Shown here: positions 53,840 through 62,850 of the stretch, piece after piece
Position numbering within the stretch: the stretch's first letter is position 1
Layout: each line of letters opens with the position of its first letter
Source of the DNA: Paenibacillus jilunlii
GTDB lineage: Bacteria > Bacillota > Bacilli > Paenibacillales > Paenibacillaceae
Direction: 5' to 3'
DNA: 64,000 nt
Assembly (NCBI RefSeq): GCF_900102965.1
Contig: NZ_FNGM01000029.1
Location: forward strand, 1-64,000
Notes under the pieces: generated by a model
The model's database searches: none
Seen by the model: only the letters and a program-made list of their open reading frames with translations
What the model was told of the DNA's origin: nothing
Made by a program: the position numbers and the translations under genes

Positions 53840-54775
53840 TTAGGATTCGGGCAATCCGTTCTCCTTGGACTGTTCCTGATCCGTTCCATCCTCTTCGCTG
53901 CGGGCCAGATAGGTCCAGTTCTCCTTTTGGGTAACCAGACCTTCCTTCATCAGCTTGCCGAGGGCACGCTTGAATGCCGACTTGCTGATGCCAAACCGCT
54001 GCTTGATGATCTCCGGCGGTGTGGCATCCGAATACGGCATCGCGCCGCCCGGCCGTTCCTTCAGGAAGTCCAGCAGCGCGGCGGAATCCACATCCCGGCC
54101 GATTTCCTTGCGCTGGGACATGGACAGGTTCACCCGGCCGTCTTCACGGATATGGGAGACGCGGGCCTCGAATTCCTCGCCCAGCCGCAGCAGGCGGCTG
54201 CGTTCGGAGGAGTGGACCATGCCGATGATCCCGAAGCCCAGCACACCGCCGTCCACAAGCACAAAGGTACCCATCTGCAGCGGCTTGTACACCCGGGCCT
54301 TAACCGTCTGCCCCATCCAGGAGGCAGGCGCAGGCAGCGCAAGCGGTGCAAGCTCCTGCTCCCCGGCCAGCTTGGCGCGCAGGCGCCCCTGCTTGTCATG
54401 CTCCATGAGCACGAATACCTTGTCCCCTACCTGCGGGCGCAGCTCGATCAGCTCCGGAAGCTCACGGATCGGCAGCAGCAATTGCCGTCCCAGCCCCATC
54501 TCCAGGAAGCAGCCCAGACGGGGGTGAATATCCGCCACCTCCAGCAGGGCCATCTCGCCCAGGGTCAGGAACGGCTTCTTCATTGTGGCCGCCAGGCGGT
54601 CCTCCGTATCGAAGAAGATGAAGACTTCCACCTTGTCTCCAATCTTAGGCTTGCTGCCAACGAGCTCCGTATAATGCAGCATAACATCCTGGCCACCCTC
54701 GCCCAGAAAGTATCCGTAAGGGGACACCTCACGCAAGACTTCCAATGTAACCGTAGTTCCGGCAATCAGACTCAT
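53840..54775 (-). CDS. cvfB: CvfB-like S1-domain RNA-binding protein
   Basis: The start ATG at 54775 overlaps the rsfS stop codon by 4 bp (ATGA), giving 311 residues. It contains S1-type beta barrels (about 1-65, 66-135 and 140-215; the last with GMVHSSERSRLLRLGEEFEARV) and a C-terminal winged helix (about 225-290; IIKQRFGISKSAFKRALGKLMKEGL). This is the domain order of CvfB/YitL, which affects virulence and mRNA processing in staphylococci. In Bacillus the gene lies elsewhere; here it is part of the yqe cluster. Confidence 0.87.
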   Translation of the reverse strand: MSLIAGTTVTLEVLREVSPYGYFLGEGGQDVMLHYTELVGSKPKIGDKVEVFIFFDTEDRLAATMKKPFLTLGEMALLEVADIHPRLGCFLEMGLGRQLLLPIRELPELIELRPQVGDKVFVLMEHDKQGRLRAKLAGEQELAPLALPAPASWMGQTVKARVYKPLQMGTFVLVDGGVLGFGIIGMVHSSERSRLLRLGEEFEARVSHIREDGRVNLSMSQRKEIGRDVDSAALLDFLKERPGGAMPYSDATPPEIIKQRFGISKSAFKRALGKLMKEGLVTQKENWTYLARSEEDGTDQEQSKENGLPES

Positions 54776-55119
54776 ACGGGTTCCACAACCTTGGCGTCGG
54801 ACCACAGACGCTCGATGTTGTAATATTCGCGCTCATCACGGTGGAAGACATGCACAATTACATCTCCAAGATCCATCAGGACCCAGCGGGCTGCATCCAT
54901 GCCTTCAATGCCGCGGATTACGCCGCCGGCTTCATGAACCACCTTGCGTACTTCTGTGGCTATAGCCTGCACCTGTGTATCGGAATTCCCGTGGCAGATG
55001 ACGAAATAGTCACTGATCGGTGAAACGCTGCGCAGGTCAAGCGCGACCACATTCATTGCTTTTTTATCATCAGCGGCCTTAAGGGCCAGTTGCAGAAGCT
55101 TGCTTGATTCTATCGTCAT
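54772..55119 (-). CDS. rsfS: Ribosomal silencing factor RsfS
   Basis: A 115-residue protein that binds ribosomal protein uL14 on the 50S subunit and blocks joining of the subunits when nutrients fall. SPISDYFVICHGNSDTQVQA, GIEGMDAARWVLMDLGDVIV and FHRDEREYYNIERLW are the family signatures. It overlaps yqeK by 4 bp and cvfB by 4 bp, showing tight translational coupling. Confidence 0.97.
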   Translation of the reverse strand: MTIESSKLLQLALKAADDKKAMNVVALDLRSVSPISDYFVICHGNSDTQVQAIATEVRKVVHEAGGVIRGIEGMDAARWVLMDLGDVIVHVFHRDEREYYNIERLWSDAKVVEPV

Positions 55120-55694
55120 ATTGTATCCTCCATTATTCTTACTAGGTCATTGCGTGCCAGTACGGTCAGCGGGAACACAATCTGCCGCTTCCGCAGCAGC
55201 AGGCTAATCGTGGAGTCGAATCCGGCGAGCAGCCCTTCTTCCAGACTGGACTTGGACAGCTTGCGGATATCATCAACCCCCGGAAAATCCCGCCCCGGTT
55301 CAATATAATCAGCGAGACATACAATCTTCTCCAGCAGGCCCATGTTCTCGCGCCCGGAGGTATGGTACCTTATAGCATCCAGCACCTCAGGATCGGTAAT
55401 CCCGTATTCATCCCCGGCCACAAAAGCACCTACCTCCGCATGCCACAGCTGCTTGTCATAGTTCAGCAGCTCGGCGGACAGCCCGTTTGTCTCAATGATC
55501 TCCTTCATTCGTTCGACCGGCCAGTATTTGGCCACATCATGCAGAATCGCCGCCGTTTCGGCACGGACGGGGTCACCGCCGTAACGTTCTGCCAGCTTCA
55601 CCGATGTCTCCATCACGCCCAGTGTGTGCTTCCAGCGTTTGTCGGGCATCTGTGCGGAGACGGCTTCAATCAGCGCTTCGCGGCTGAGTGCCAT
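55116..55694 (-). CDS. yqeK: YqeK, HD-domain symmetrical Ap4A hydrolase
   Basis: The start at 55694 is chosen because AAAGGAG lies 9 bp upstream; it lies inside the last 29 bp of nadD. The 192-residue protein has the HD motifs RWKHTLGVMETS, ETAAILHDVAKY, LWHAEVGAFV and DAIRYHTSGRENM that bind iron in YqeK. The enzyme cleaves diadenosine tetraphosphate to two ADP. It is nearly always next to nadD. Confidence 0.95.
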   Translation of the reverse strand: MALSREALIEAVSAQMPDKRWKHTLGVMETSVKLAERYGGDPVRAETAAILHDVAKYWPVERMKEIIETNGLSAELLNYDKQLWHAEVGAFVAGDEYGITDPEVLDAIRYHTSGRENMGLLEKIVCLADYIEPGRDFPGVDDIRKLSKSSLEEGLLAGFDSTISLLLRKRQIVFPLTVLARNDLVRIMEDTI

Positions 55695-56268
55695 ACAATC
55701 CACTCCTTTGAACATAATCATATACAGCATCCGGCACCATATAGCGGATTGACTTGCCTTCGGCCGCCCTGGCCCTCAGCATCGTTGAAGAAATATCCAC
55801 GAGCGGCATGTCCGCCAGCAGCACCTTCTCGGCAATGAAGCCGGGCAAGGCCTCAAGATCCAGCGGAGTGCCTGGCCGTCCTACCCCAATAAAGGTCAGA
55901 CGCCGCACCAGCTCTTCAATTCCGTGCCACTTCGGCAGATACTGGACCATGTCCGCACCCACAATGAAAAAAAATTCATGCTCCGGGTATTCCTCCTGCA
56001 GCATGGTAATCGTTTCAAAGGTGTAGGATACGCCGCCCCTGGCAATTTCGAGGTCCAGAATGCCAAAAGCTGCATGATCCCTTACAGCGCCCTCGACCAT
56101 GGCCAGCCGTTCCTCGCCCGACGCACCGGCCTCATGCTTATGCGGCGGGATATGCGAAGGCATGAACCATACCTCTTCCAGTGCGTAGGACTCCCTGGCA
56201 GTCTCAGCTGCCATCATATGGCCGATATGAAGAGGATCAAAGGTCCCTCCCATAATTCCAACTCTCAA
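55666..56268 (-). CDS. nadD: Nicotinate-nucleotide adenylyltransferase
   Basis: A 200-residue enzyme that joins nicotinate mononucleotide and ATP in NAD synthesis. GIMGGTFDPLHIGHMMAA holds the HxGH nucleotidyltransferase motif, and VDISSTMLRARAAEGKSIRY is the ISSTxxR motif. The end VYDYVQRSGLY is typical, with 8 extra residues that overlap yqeK. Confidence 0.97.
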   Translation of the reverse strand: MRVGIMGGTFDPLHIGHMMAAETARESYALEEVWFMPSHIPPHKHEAGASGEERLAMVEGAVRDHAAFGILDLEIARGGVSYTFETITMLQEEYPEHEFFFIVGADMVQYLPKWHGIEELVRRLTFIGVGRPGTPLDLEALPGFIAEKVLLADMPLVDISSTMLRARAAEGKSIRYMVPDAVYDYVQRSGLYGTQPRSAD

Positions 56269-56330
56269 GAGGTCTACCTCCTCTTACTAACAAGGTTAAC
56301 TGCGTGCTCCCGCAAGCCGGGAGGCCGCTT

Positions 56331-56624
56331 TTAGCGGGGCAGCTCAATGGTTTTGTTGTCGCGTGATTCCTTGTACAGAATGATCGTCTTGCCGATGACC
56401 TGCACCAGCTCGGAGCCTGACTGCTCCGCAAGTGCGGCACCGATTTCCTTCGGATCATCCGCATTGTTGTTCAGCACGCTGATCTTCATCAGCTCCCGTT
56501 TTTCAATCGCCTCTTCGATATGGCGGACCAGATGATCGTTGACGCCGCCTTTGCCGACTTGAAATACGGCGTCCAGATGATGCGCCAGCGAACGGAGATA
56601 ACGTTTTTGTTTTCCAGTTAACAT
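56331..56624 (-). CDS. yhbY: YhbY/CRM-family RNA-binding protein
   Basis: A 97-residue KH-like RNA-binding protein linked with ribosome assembly (YqeI in Bacillus). LTGKQKRYLRSLAHHLDAVF opens the fold, VGKGGVND is the GxxG loop, and VQVIGKTIILYKES the last strand. It sits between aroE and nadD as in most Firmicutes. Confidence 0.95.
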   Translation of the reverse strand: MLTGKQKRYLRSLAHHLDAVFQVGKGGVNDHLVRHIEEAIEKRELMKISVLNNNADDPKEIGAALAEQSGSELVQVIGKTIILYKESRDNKTIELPR

Positions 56625-56675
56625 AAATGAACAAACTCCTTAATTAACAAATATTATTACCCTTACTGCAACGAT

Positions 56676-56694
56676 CTATATAAGTTGAACTTTA
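56676..56694. repeat. Solo end of a fold-back element
   Basis: TCTATATAAGTTGAACTTT matches the terminal repeat of the elements at 21405 and 46220 with a third variant of its middle. No partner repeat is seen nearby, so it is a single end or a coincidence. It lies between yhbY and aroE. Confidence 0.4.
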
Positions 56695-56726
56695 GTTTTA
56701 CATTGCGGGGTATAAACTGTACTACT

Positions 56727-57596
56727 TCAGTCGCTGCCGCCGAGACAATCCATAATCGTCTGCCGCATGATATCTACCGGAGCGCTCCGGCCGGTCCAGT
56801 ATTCAAGCGAATAGGCTCCCTGGTAGACGAACATGCCCAGGCCGCCGTGAATCCGGCAGCCCCGCTCCAGGCTCTCCGTGAGCAGCCTTGTCTGCAGCGG
56901 GTTGTAGATCAAATCACTGACGATCATGCCTTCACGCAGCAAGCCGGGGTCGATTGGCATAACGTCTATATGGGGGTACATGCCTACGGAGGTAGTATTG
57001 ATTACGATATCCATATCCGCAATATGGGCTGCGATCTCATGGTTGCCGATGCCGCTAACCATACCTTTGGCCTGGAAAGCCTCCGCCAGCTGCTCCGACT
57101 TATCCACGGTCCGGTTGGCAATCACCACTGCCGCCGGATGTTCCAGCAGCAGTGCGGCAATGATCCCTCTTGCCGCCCCGCCGGCCCCGATGACAAGAAT
57201 CCGGGAGCCTGCCAAATCCGGTGTTGCTTCCGCTTTCAGCGAACGGACATACCCGATCCCGTCCGTATTGTACCCGGTCAGAACGCCATCGTCGTTGACT
57301 ACCGTATTGACCGCTCCCACAGCTACCGCGCTGTCATCAAGCCGGTCCATATATTCCATCACCGCTACCTTATGCGGGATTGTCACGTTCACTCCGCGGA
57401 ATCCCAGGGTACGGATTGCCTGAATGGCTTCGCCCAACTGGGCGGGGGCAATATGCAGCGGCACATAGGCTCCCGGAATGCCGAGCGCCTTCAAGGCCGC
57501 TGTATGCATAAGCGGGGATTTGGAATGGGCGATGGGATCACCCATTACCCCCAGCAGTATATCCTTGTTCCAGTACTGGCCGTTTGCACTTGTCAC
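56727..57596 (-). CDS. aroE: Shikimate dehydrogenase
   Basis: A 289-residue NADPH enzyme of aromatic amino-acid synthesis, reducing 3-dehydroshikimate. GDPIAHSKSPLMH binds shikimate, K76 in VNVTIPHK and D112 in GYNTDG are the catalytic pair, and VIGAGGAARG is the nucleotide loop. The length is slightly above the usual 270-280 because of a short N-terminal extension. It lies 21 bp after yqeH. Confidence 0.97.
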   Translation of the reverse strand: MTSANGQYWNKDILLGVMGDPIAHSKSPLMHTAALKALGIPGAYVPLHIAPAQLGEAIQAIRTLGFRGVNVTIPHKVAVMEYMDRLDDSAVAVGAVNTVVNDDGVLTGYNTDGIGYVRSLKAEATPDLAGSRILVIGAGGAARGIIAALLLEHPAAVVIANRTVDKSEQLAEAFQAKGMVSGIGNHEIAAHIADMDIVINTTSVGMYPHIDVMPIDPGLLREGMIVSDLIYNPLQTRLLTESLERGCRIHGGLGMFVYQGAYSLEYWTGRSAPVDIMRQTIMDCLGGSD

Positions 57597-57617
57597 AGCG
57601 TATTCGCCCTCCTTAGG

Positions 57618-58745
57618 TCAGATCAGCGACGGGCGGGTCAGAACCTTAATGCCCCTCGGGACGTGAACAGCCACAACTGCTCCGCCTGTCCCGTTCACCT
57701 TGATCCAGCCCAGGCCGGAGATGAACAGGTCACTCTGGCTGTTCCGGCCGATGCGGAACTCGTGGCGCTGCCACTGCGGCAGCTTGTCCATGTCTGCGGT
57801 TCCCGGCGGAGACAGCAGTTCTCCCCGGTGCTCCTGATAGAGGGAATCTGCGCGTTCCAGCTTCGTGCGGTGAATCTTCAGCGTTCCGCTGATGTAGCAG
57901 GTGAAGGATTGACGTTCCCCCTTCACGAAATCAAAACGGCCCAGACCGCCGAAGAACAGCGACTGTCCCTCGTTCAGCTGGTATACAGCCGGCTTCAGCG
58001 GATTCTCGGGCATGACTGCTCCCAGATCCTTGCGTTCCACCAGTTCACTGTAGCGCCAAGGATATACAATCCCAGGTGTGTCGATGATATAATGCCCGTC
58101 ATCCAGAGGAATCCTCACAGTATCGAGCGTGGTGCCCGGATAACGGGAAGTAGTCAGCTCCTGCTCCAGATCGCTGTAATCGGAGATGAGCCGGTTAATC
58201 AGCGTGGACTTGCCGACATTGGTTGCGCCGACCACATACACATCGCGTTGTCCGCGCAGCTCAGACACGGCAACCAGCAGACGGTCAAAACCCTGGTTGC
58301 GCTTGGCGCTGCAGAGGACAATTTCCGCCGTCCGCAGGCCATGCTCCTTGCAGCGCTGCTGCATCCAGTTGCGCAGCTTGTTCCAGTTCGTCACCTTGGG
58401 CAGCAAATCGCTTTTATTGACTGCCAGAATGACCGGATTGTTGCCCACAAACCGCTGCAGGCCGGAGATCAGGCTGCCTTCAAAGTCAAAAAGATCGACA
58501 ATATGAATGACAAGCGCATTTTTCTCGCCCACGCCGCTCAGCAGATGCAGGAACTCATCCTGATCCACGGATACGGAAGAAGCTTCATTATAGTTCTTAA
58601 TACGGAAACAGCGCTGGCAGATCACGGGCTCCCGCTCAAATGCCACCCCCGGAATATAGCCGGGGAGGTCCTTATCCGTGGTCTGCAGTTTAATGCCGCA
58701 GCCGCTGCATTTCTCAGGGCGCTTCGTTTCATTCATTGAATTCAT
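57618..58745 (-). CDS. yqeH: YqeH, circularly permuted ribosome-assembly GTPase
   Basis: A 375-residue GTPase needed for 30S maturation. Zinc finger C13/C16 and C43/C46 come first. The G motifs are permuted: NKSD (110-113), CSAK (145-148), then GATNVGKST (173-181), a Thr in SRYPGTTLD and DTPG (222-225). The C-terminal part binds RNA. It overlaps yqeG by 4 bp (ATGA). Confidence 0.97.
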   Translation of the reverse strand: MNSMNETKRPEKCSGCGIKLQTTDKDLPGYIPGVAFEREPVICQRCFRIKNYNEASSVSVDQDEFLHLLSGVGEKNALVIHIVDLFDFEGSLISGLQRFVGNNPVILAVNKSDLLPKVTNWNKLRNWMQQRCKEHGLRTAEIVLCSAKRNQGFDRLLVAVSELRGQRDVYVVGATNVGKSTLINRLISDYSDLEQELTTSRYPGTTLDTVRIPLDDGHYIIDTPGIVYPWRYSELVERKDLGAVMPENPLKPAVYQLNEGQSLFFGGLGRFDFVKGERQSFTCYISGTLKIHRTKLERADSLYQEHRGELLSPPGTADMDKLPQWQRHEFRIGRNSQSDLFISGLGWIKVNGTGGAVVAVHVPRGIKVLTRPSLI

Positions 58746-59278
58746 TCAGGTTTATCCTCCTCGTGCCACAATCCCTGCTTGCGCAGCCTTGTCGTTGCAA
58801 TTCTCTCCACCCTGCGGTTGAATCTCGTGCCGATCCCTTCATCCTTAACGGAGATAGGCAGTACCAATACCGTATACAATCCCAGCCGGTTGCCGCCGTA
58901 GACATCGGTGAGCATCTGATCGCCCACCACAATCGTCTGTTCCGGCGTTAGCCCCATCTGCTTCATTGCTTTCAGGAATGGAGTATTGCTGGGCTTGCGG
59001 GCCTGATGCACAAACTCAATATTAAGCGGCGTGGCAAAGCGTGACACCCGCTCCATGTTATTGTTCGACACGATAATGAGCTTGAAGCCAAGCTCCTTCA
59101 CCTTCGTGAACCATAACAGCAGCTCGGGAGTCGCCAGGGGCGCTTTGGCGCCGACCAGCGTATTATCCAGATCCGTAATGATGCCACGGTAGCCCAGAGC
59201 GTACAGCTCCTCAAGAGCAATATCGAATACCGTATTCACCCGGAGTTTGGGTACTAACCTTTCAAACAATACGTTCAC
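58742..59278 (-). CDS. yqeG: YqeG, HAD-family phosphatase
   Basis: A 178-residue HAD subfamily IIIA protein. D36 and D38 in ITDLDNTLV are the nucleophile and acid, SNNN is motif II, K95 in ARKPSNTPF motif III, and VGDQMLTDVYGGN (D120, D125) motif IV. Homologues dephosphorylate phosphatidylglycerophosphate in some bacteria and plants; the substrate here is not known. It begins the yqe cluster. Confidence 0.93.
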   Translation of the reverse strand: MNVLFERLVPKLRVNTVFDIALEELYALGYRGIITDLDNTLVGAKAPLATPELLLWFTKVKELGFKLIIVSNNNMERVSRFATPLNIEFVHQARKPSNTPFLKAMKQMGLTPEQTIVVGDQMLTDVYGGNRLGLYTVLVLPISVKDEGIGTRFNRRVERIATTRLRKQGLWHEEDKPE

Positions 59279-59358
59279 CTCGATTTCTTACGAAAAACTA
59301 TATCATACTCTTTGCGCTTCGCAAATGAATCTGCAGCGGCCATTGTGCGCCCGCCTTA

Positions 59359-61602
59359 TCACTTGCCGGACTTGATGCTTTTGCGCAGCCGCAAAGCTTC
59401 AGTATACACGCTGCGCCAGTCTTTGTCTTCAATAACCTCGGGGCTGTATTTTGCCCGTTCGAACATGCGCAGCAGCGCCGCGAGATTGCCGGAAGCCGCA
59501 GGGCGCTCATGACTCCAGCGGTCCACGGATTCACGGAGGGTTTCATGCTCTTCCTTCAGCATGCCCTTCCTGCGGGCATACCTTACCCAACGCGCGGTTT
59601 CTGCTTCAACTTTTTGGACCGGAGACAGCGGCTGGCCGTTGCGGAGCCGCTGCAGAAAGAAGCGCAGGGTGAACCGGCGCTGCCAGAGCAGGAATCCTGC
59701 CCACGCCAGGAGCACAACCGCTGCCGCTGCCACGATCCATATTTTCAGATGAAAGCTCTGCTCCTGTGTCCCCTTATTCACTTCCACCGGTTCCGGCTGG
59801 TTTTGCTTTTCTTCAGGTGCGGCGGTCGCTTGTGGCGCGGTATCTTCGCTTTGTGCCAGCAATGGTGCCGTAAACCCCGGCGTCGCCTCGACCGGAATCC
59901 AGCCGTAATCCCCAAAATAGACCTCCGCCCAGGAATGGGCATCCGCATTGGTAATCGTATAGTTATTGTTAACCAGTGTGCCTCCCTGCTGAACGGCAAG
60001 GTTGTCCGGAAGCTGGGCCTGCTCGCCTGGCGCATAGCCCTTCACCCAGCGGGCCGGAATATCCAGTGAACGGGCCATGGTCACAAGCGCAGTGGAATAA
60101 TAGTCACAATAGCCTTCCATAATCTCGAACAGGAAGCTTTCGACAAGGTCTTTGCTTTTGCGCCGGGACAGATCCGGCTGATTGGTGTAGGGGAAGGACT
60201 GCTGCAAATATTGCTGCAGAAGCGCTGTTTTCTCATAAGGCGTCTTCCCCTGCGCCGTAACCTTTTCCGCCAGCTCTCTGACCCGCTTCGGGAAGTTTCC
60301 GGGAAGCTGCAGGTACTGCTGATCAATATCAAGCCCTCCATAGAGCTGCTCATAGGTCTGCTTGTTCAGTTCCTGAATGGGAACAACAGGCACCTGGGAA
60401 GTCAGCACATATTCTCTCGGATACGCTCTGCTGTTCTCCACGGATTTCCACAGCAGTTCGCTGCCCTCGCTTCTCCAGAGCAAACCGCCGCTGGTATCTG
60501 TACCATTCACCGAGATGACCTTCGAAATGGACAGGCCCCCGAACAGCACCGGATAGGAATTCCCACCCAGTATCTTTACAGTCTGCTTCAGCTCTCTTGT
60601 CTGGACCTTGGAGCCCCTGTTCTGCTCCAGCGGCTGCCCGACCACGCCACCCTTCAGCTCTCCTCTGGTGAAAGGGTTGTCGTCGCTCCAGCCCGAGCCT
60701 GAATAGACGCTGCGGGTCTCTCCGCGCATATACGTGCGCAGATCCGCGGTTACAGTCATCACTGGCGAATAATCGAAATTGAAGCCTCCGCCCAGATTAT
60801 TGTCATCCGTACTGTATCCGGAGGTCGTGCTGCCTGTAGAGGCTGTACCGGTTCCGTTATCGGAGGCCCCGGCGGTTCCGGAACCTGAGCTGCTTCCGTT
60901 GCCGTTCCATTCCTGCCATGCGGTATACGGGTCCGTCAGTGTCGGACGCACTTCAGGCATATTTACACCGGTAATAATCACTAAAGAGAAGATAATGGCT
61001 ACATTAACCGCGATTTTAAAAGGATATTTCAGCAACTGGGTCCAGCCGCGCGGGTAATGCAGCTGAAAGCTTCTTAAATGCTGGGTGACCAGCCAGCCCA
61101 TGCCGGCAAATACGGTCCAAGCCACCTCTTGCCATAGAACAGAAGACGTAAAAGAGTCCAGTGCAGCAAACGCCGCGATATTCATTCCGGTAAACATCAG
61201 TATCCGCGACTTGGAGGATACCCACCAGGAGGACAGCAGAAGCAGAACCAGTGCTCCAAGCGCAAACCAGAGGTACGGAGCCATATGCGACAAGATATCC
61301 GGCAGCCTCTCACGAAGCCCCGGCAGCCAGGGATCGGGAACATAGACTCCATAATGCAGAATCATGCGGTAGGTAAGGTATACCCCTGCAACAGCCTCAA
61401 GCAGCAGCCGGTAGATCATTTTGACGGGTACAAGAATTTCAATCACTGCCGCAAAAGCCAGAGTAAGCAGGACTGCGGCGGTTGTTACTTCCAGCCAGAA
61501 GGGCTCCGTGTAGGAAACCCACTGGAGGGCAATGACCATCAGCCACAATAAGCTGAAGGAGTGGTGCCATGACGATTTGATTCCGTTCCACCAGCGTATC
61601 AT
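59359..61602 (-). CDS. TgpA-like membrane transglutaminase
   Basis: A 747-residue protein with about six N-terminal helices (about 18-210, DUF3488 region), an extracellular transglutaminase-like domain with the catalytic C499 in EGYCDYYSTA, H556 in DAHSWAEVYF and an acidic third residue in PVEATPG, and a last helix at about 620-640 before a cytoplasmic tail. A Gly/Ser/Thr-rich loop is at about 234-265. It is last in a three-gene operon with moxR and DUF58 genes, a widely conserved set of unknown role at the cell surface. Confidence 0.9.
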   Translation of the reverse strand: MIRWWNGIKSSWHHSFSLLWLMVIALQWVSYTEPFWLEVTTAAVLLTLAFAAVIEILVPVKMIYRLLLEAVAGVYLTYRMILHYGVYVPDPWLPGLRERLPDILSHMAPYLWFALGALVLLLLSSWWVSSKSRILMFTGMNIAAFAALDSFTSSVLWQEVAWTVFAGMGWLVTQHLRSFQLHYPRGWTQLLKYPFKIAVNVAIIFSLVIITGVNMPEVRPTLTDPYTAWQEWNGNGSSSGSGTAGASDNGTGTASTGSTTSGYSTDDNNLGGGFNFDYSPVMTVTADLRTYMRGETRSVYSGSGWSDDNPFTRGELKGGVVGQPLEQNRGSKVQTRELKQTVKILGGNSYPVLFGGLSISKVISVNGTDTSGGLLWRSEGSELLWKSVENSRAYPREYVLTSQVPVVPIQELNKQTYEQLYGGLDIDQQYLQLPGNFPKRVRELAEKVTAQGKTPYEKTALLQQYLQQSFPYTNQPDLSRRKSKDLVESFLFEIMEGYCDYYSTALVTMARSLDIPARWVKGYAPGEQAQLPDNLAVQQGGTLVNNNYTITNADAHSWAEVYFGDYGWIPVEATPGFTAPLLAQSEDTAPQATAAPEEKQNQPEPVEVNKGTQEQSFHLKIWIVAAAAVVLLAWAGFLLWQRRFTLRFFLQRLRNGQPLSPVQKVEAETARWVRYARRKGMLKEEHETLRESVDRWSHERPAASGNLAALLRMFERAKYSPEVIEDKDWRSVYTEALRLRKSIKSGK

Positions 61603-62849
61603 AAGACTCTGTCACCTCCGAGCACCGCGGGGAGCTCCTGCAGCGAACTTACACTGTAGCCTGTTACGCCGCGCGATGCCAGCACATCCATCCACTCCTG
61701 GTTGCGGTTCTTGGCAGCGGGATTCCGCACATGAATCTGCGAAGGCGTCATCCCCCGGCTCTCTGCCCAGCGCAGCACATCCAATACCGGCTGGCCCGAC
61801 TGCGGGCTGATCAGCACAAAATAGGAACCTTTGGGAAACATGCGGTATGCCTTCTCCAGCCTTGTAATCAGCGGTCCCCGGCCTTCAGCATTGATATCGA
61901 TTAAATATTGGATCATTTTCTGGCGTTCCGCACTGCCCTCCGCAGGACTGAACACCTTCGTGTTCTTATCCAGGCAGCACATGCCGATGCCAATCCGCTC
62001 CCGGATGCCATAGCCCAGCAGCGAGGAAGTGATCGAAACAGCAAGCTCGAACTGATTGCCGCTGCCATAGGCTGAAGCACTGCCGTCCAGCACCAGCACG
62101 GTTTTGGGTATGGATTCATGCTCGAATTCCTTCGACTTCCAGTCGCCGGTTTTGGCTGTCGCGTTCCAGTGAATGCGGGTCAGCCGGTCACCATAGACAT
62201 AATCACGGACGCCGTTGATCTGTGTCGTCTCGCGCCGCGAAGGAACCAGGGAAGCCTGAGGCCCGGCCAGCCGGGCTCTCCGCTCATACAGCTGCCAGCG
62301 CGGAACGAATACCGAGCGCGGCAGAACGCGGAACTGTCCCTCGGCGTGAAACGTACCTTTGTGCTCTACAAGACCGAAGATATCCTCCGCGAGGATATCC
62401 GTACCTTCAAAAGTATAATGACCCCGTTCCAGCGCCGGAGTCTGAAAATGCAGTTCCCCCCTGCCCTTCAGGCTCGGGATAAGACTCTCCTCGAACACCC
62501 AGGATTCCCCGTTGTGGCGCTTCAGTATTTCTCTTACCACTACATACGGCAACGGTAAAAAACCTGGAATGGTAATGCTAAGCTTCACCCGCAGGAACCC
62601 GCCGGCATATAATAAATCAGGCTTGTCCTGCTCGGAATACAGGCTGCGTGTGCCTCTGGCCCGGCGGACACCGCCAAGGCCCCCGATGATTAAATACAGC
62701 AGCAGCACTGTGACCATAATAAACAGCATGAAGGAAGTTTTGCCGCCCTGAAAAAGTACATAGAGCAGCGTGATGCCCCAAATGGCGAGAACCCCGGCGA
62801 GTTTGCCGGGCTGGATAACCGCCGCAGCCCCGGATAGATAGCTCTTCAT
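61599..62849 (-). CDS. DUF58 protein
   Basis: A 416-residue protein with two N-terminal helices (about 18-60), a beta-rich middle and the DUF58 signature INGVRDYVYGDRLTRIHWNA (about 210-230) followed by a von Willebrand A-like domain. DUF58 proteins nearly always pair with MoxR ATPases. It overlaps the transglutaminase gene by 4 bp and starts 1 bp after moxR ends. Confidence 0.92.
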   Translation of the reverse strand: MKSYLSGAAAVIQPGKLAGVLAIWGITLLYVLFQGGKTSFMLFIMVTVLLLYLIIGGLGGVRRARGTRSLYSEQDKPDLLYAGGFLRVKLSITIPGFLPLPYVVVREILKRHNGESWVFEESLIPSLKGRGELHFQTPALERGHYTFEGTDILAEDIFGLVEHKGTFHAEGQFRVLPRSVFVPRWQLYERRARLAGPQASLVPSRRETTQINGVRDYVYGDRLTRIHWNATAKTGDWKSKEFEHESIPKTVLVLDGSASAYGSGNQFELAVSITSSLLGYGIRERIGIGMCCLDKNTKVFSPAEGSAERQKMIQYLIDINAEGRGPLITRLEKAYRMFPKGSYFVLISPQSGQPVLDVLRWAESRGMTPSQIHVRNPAAKNRNQEWMDVLASRGVTGYSVSSLQELPAVLGGDRVL

Positions 62850-62850
62850 C

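Noticed and set aside
53927..54823. Plus-strand frames across cvfB
   Set aside because: Antisense shadows; His/Gln/Leu-rich composition and no ribosome site, while cvfB has clear domains and translational coupling.
56685..58739. A 684-codon open frame on the plus strand
   Set aside because: It is antisense to aroE and yqeH, which have complete catalytic motifs; the frame is a composition effect.
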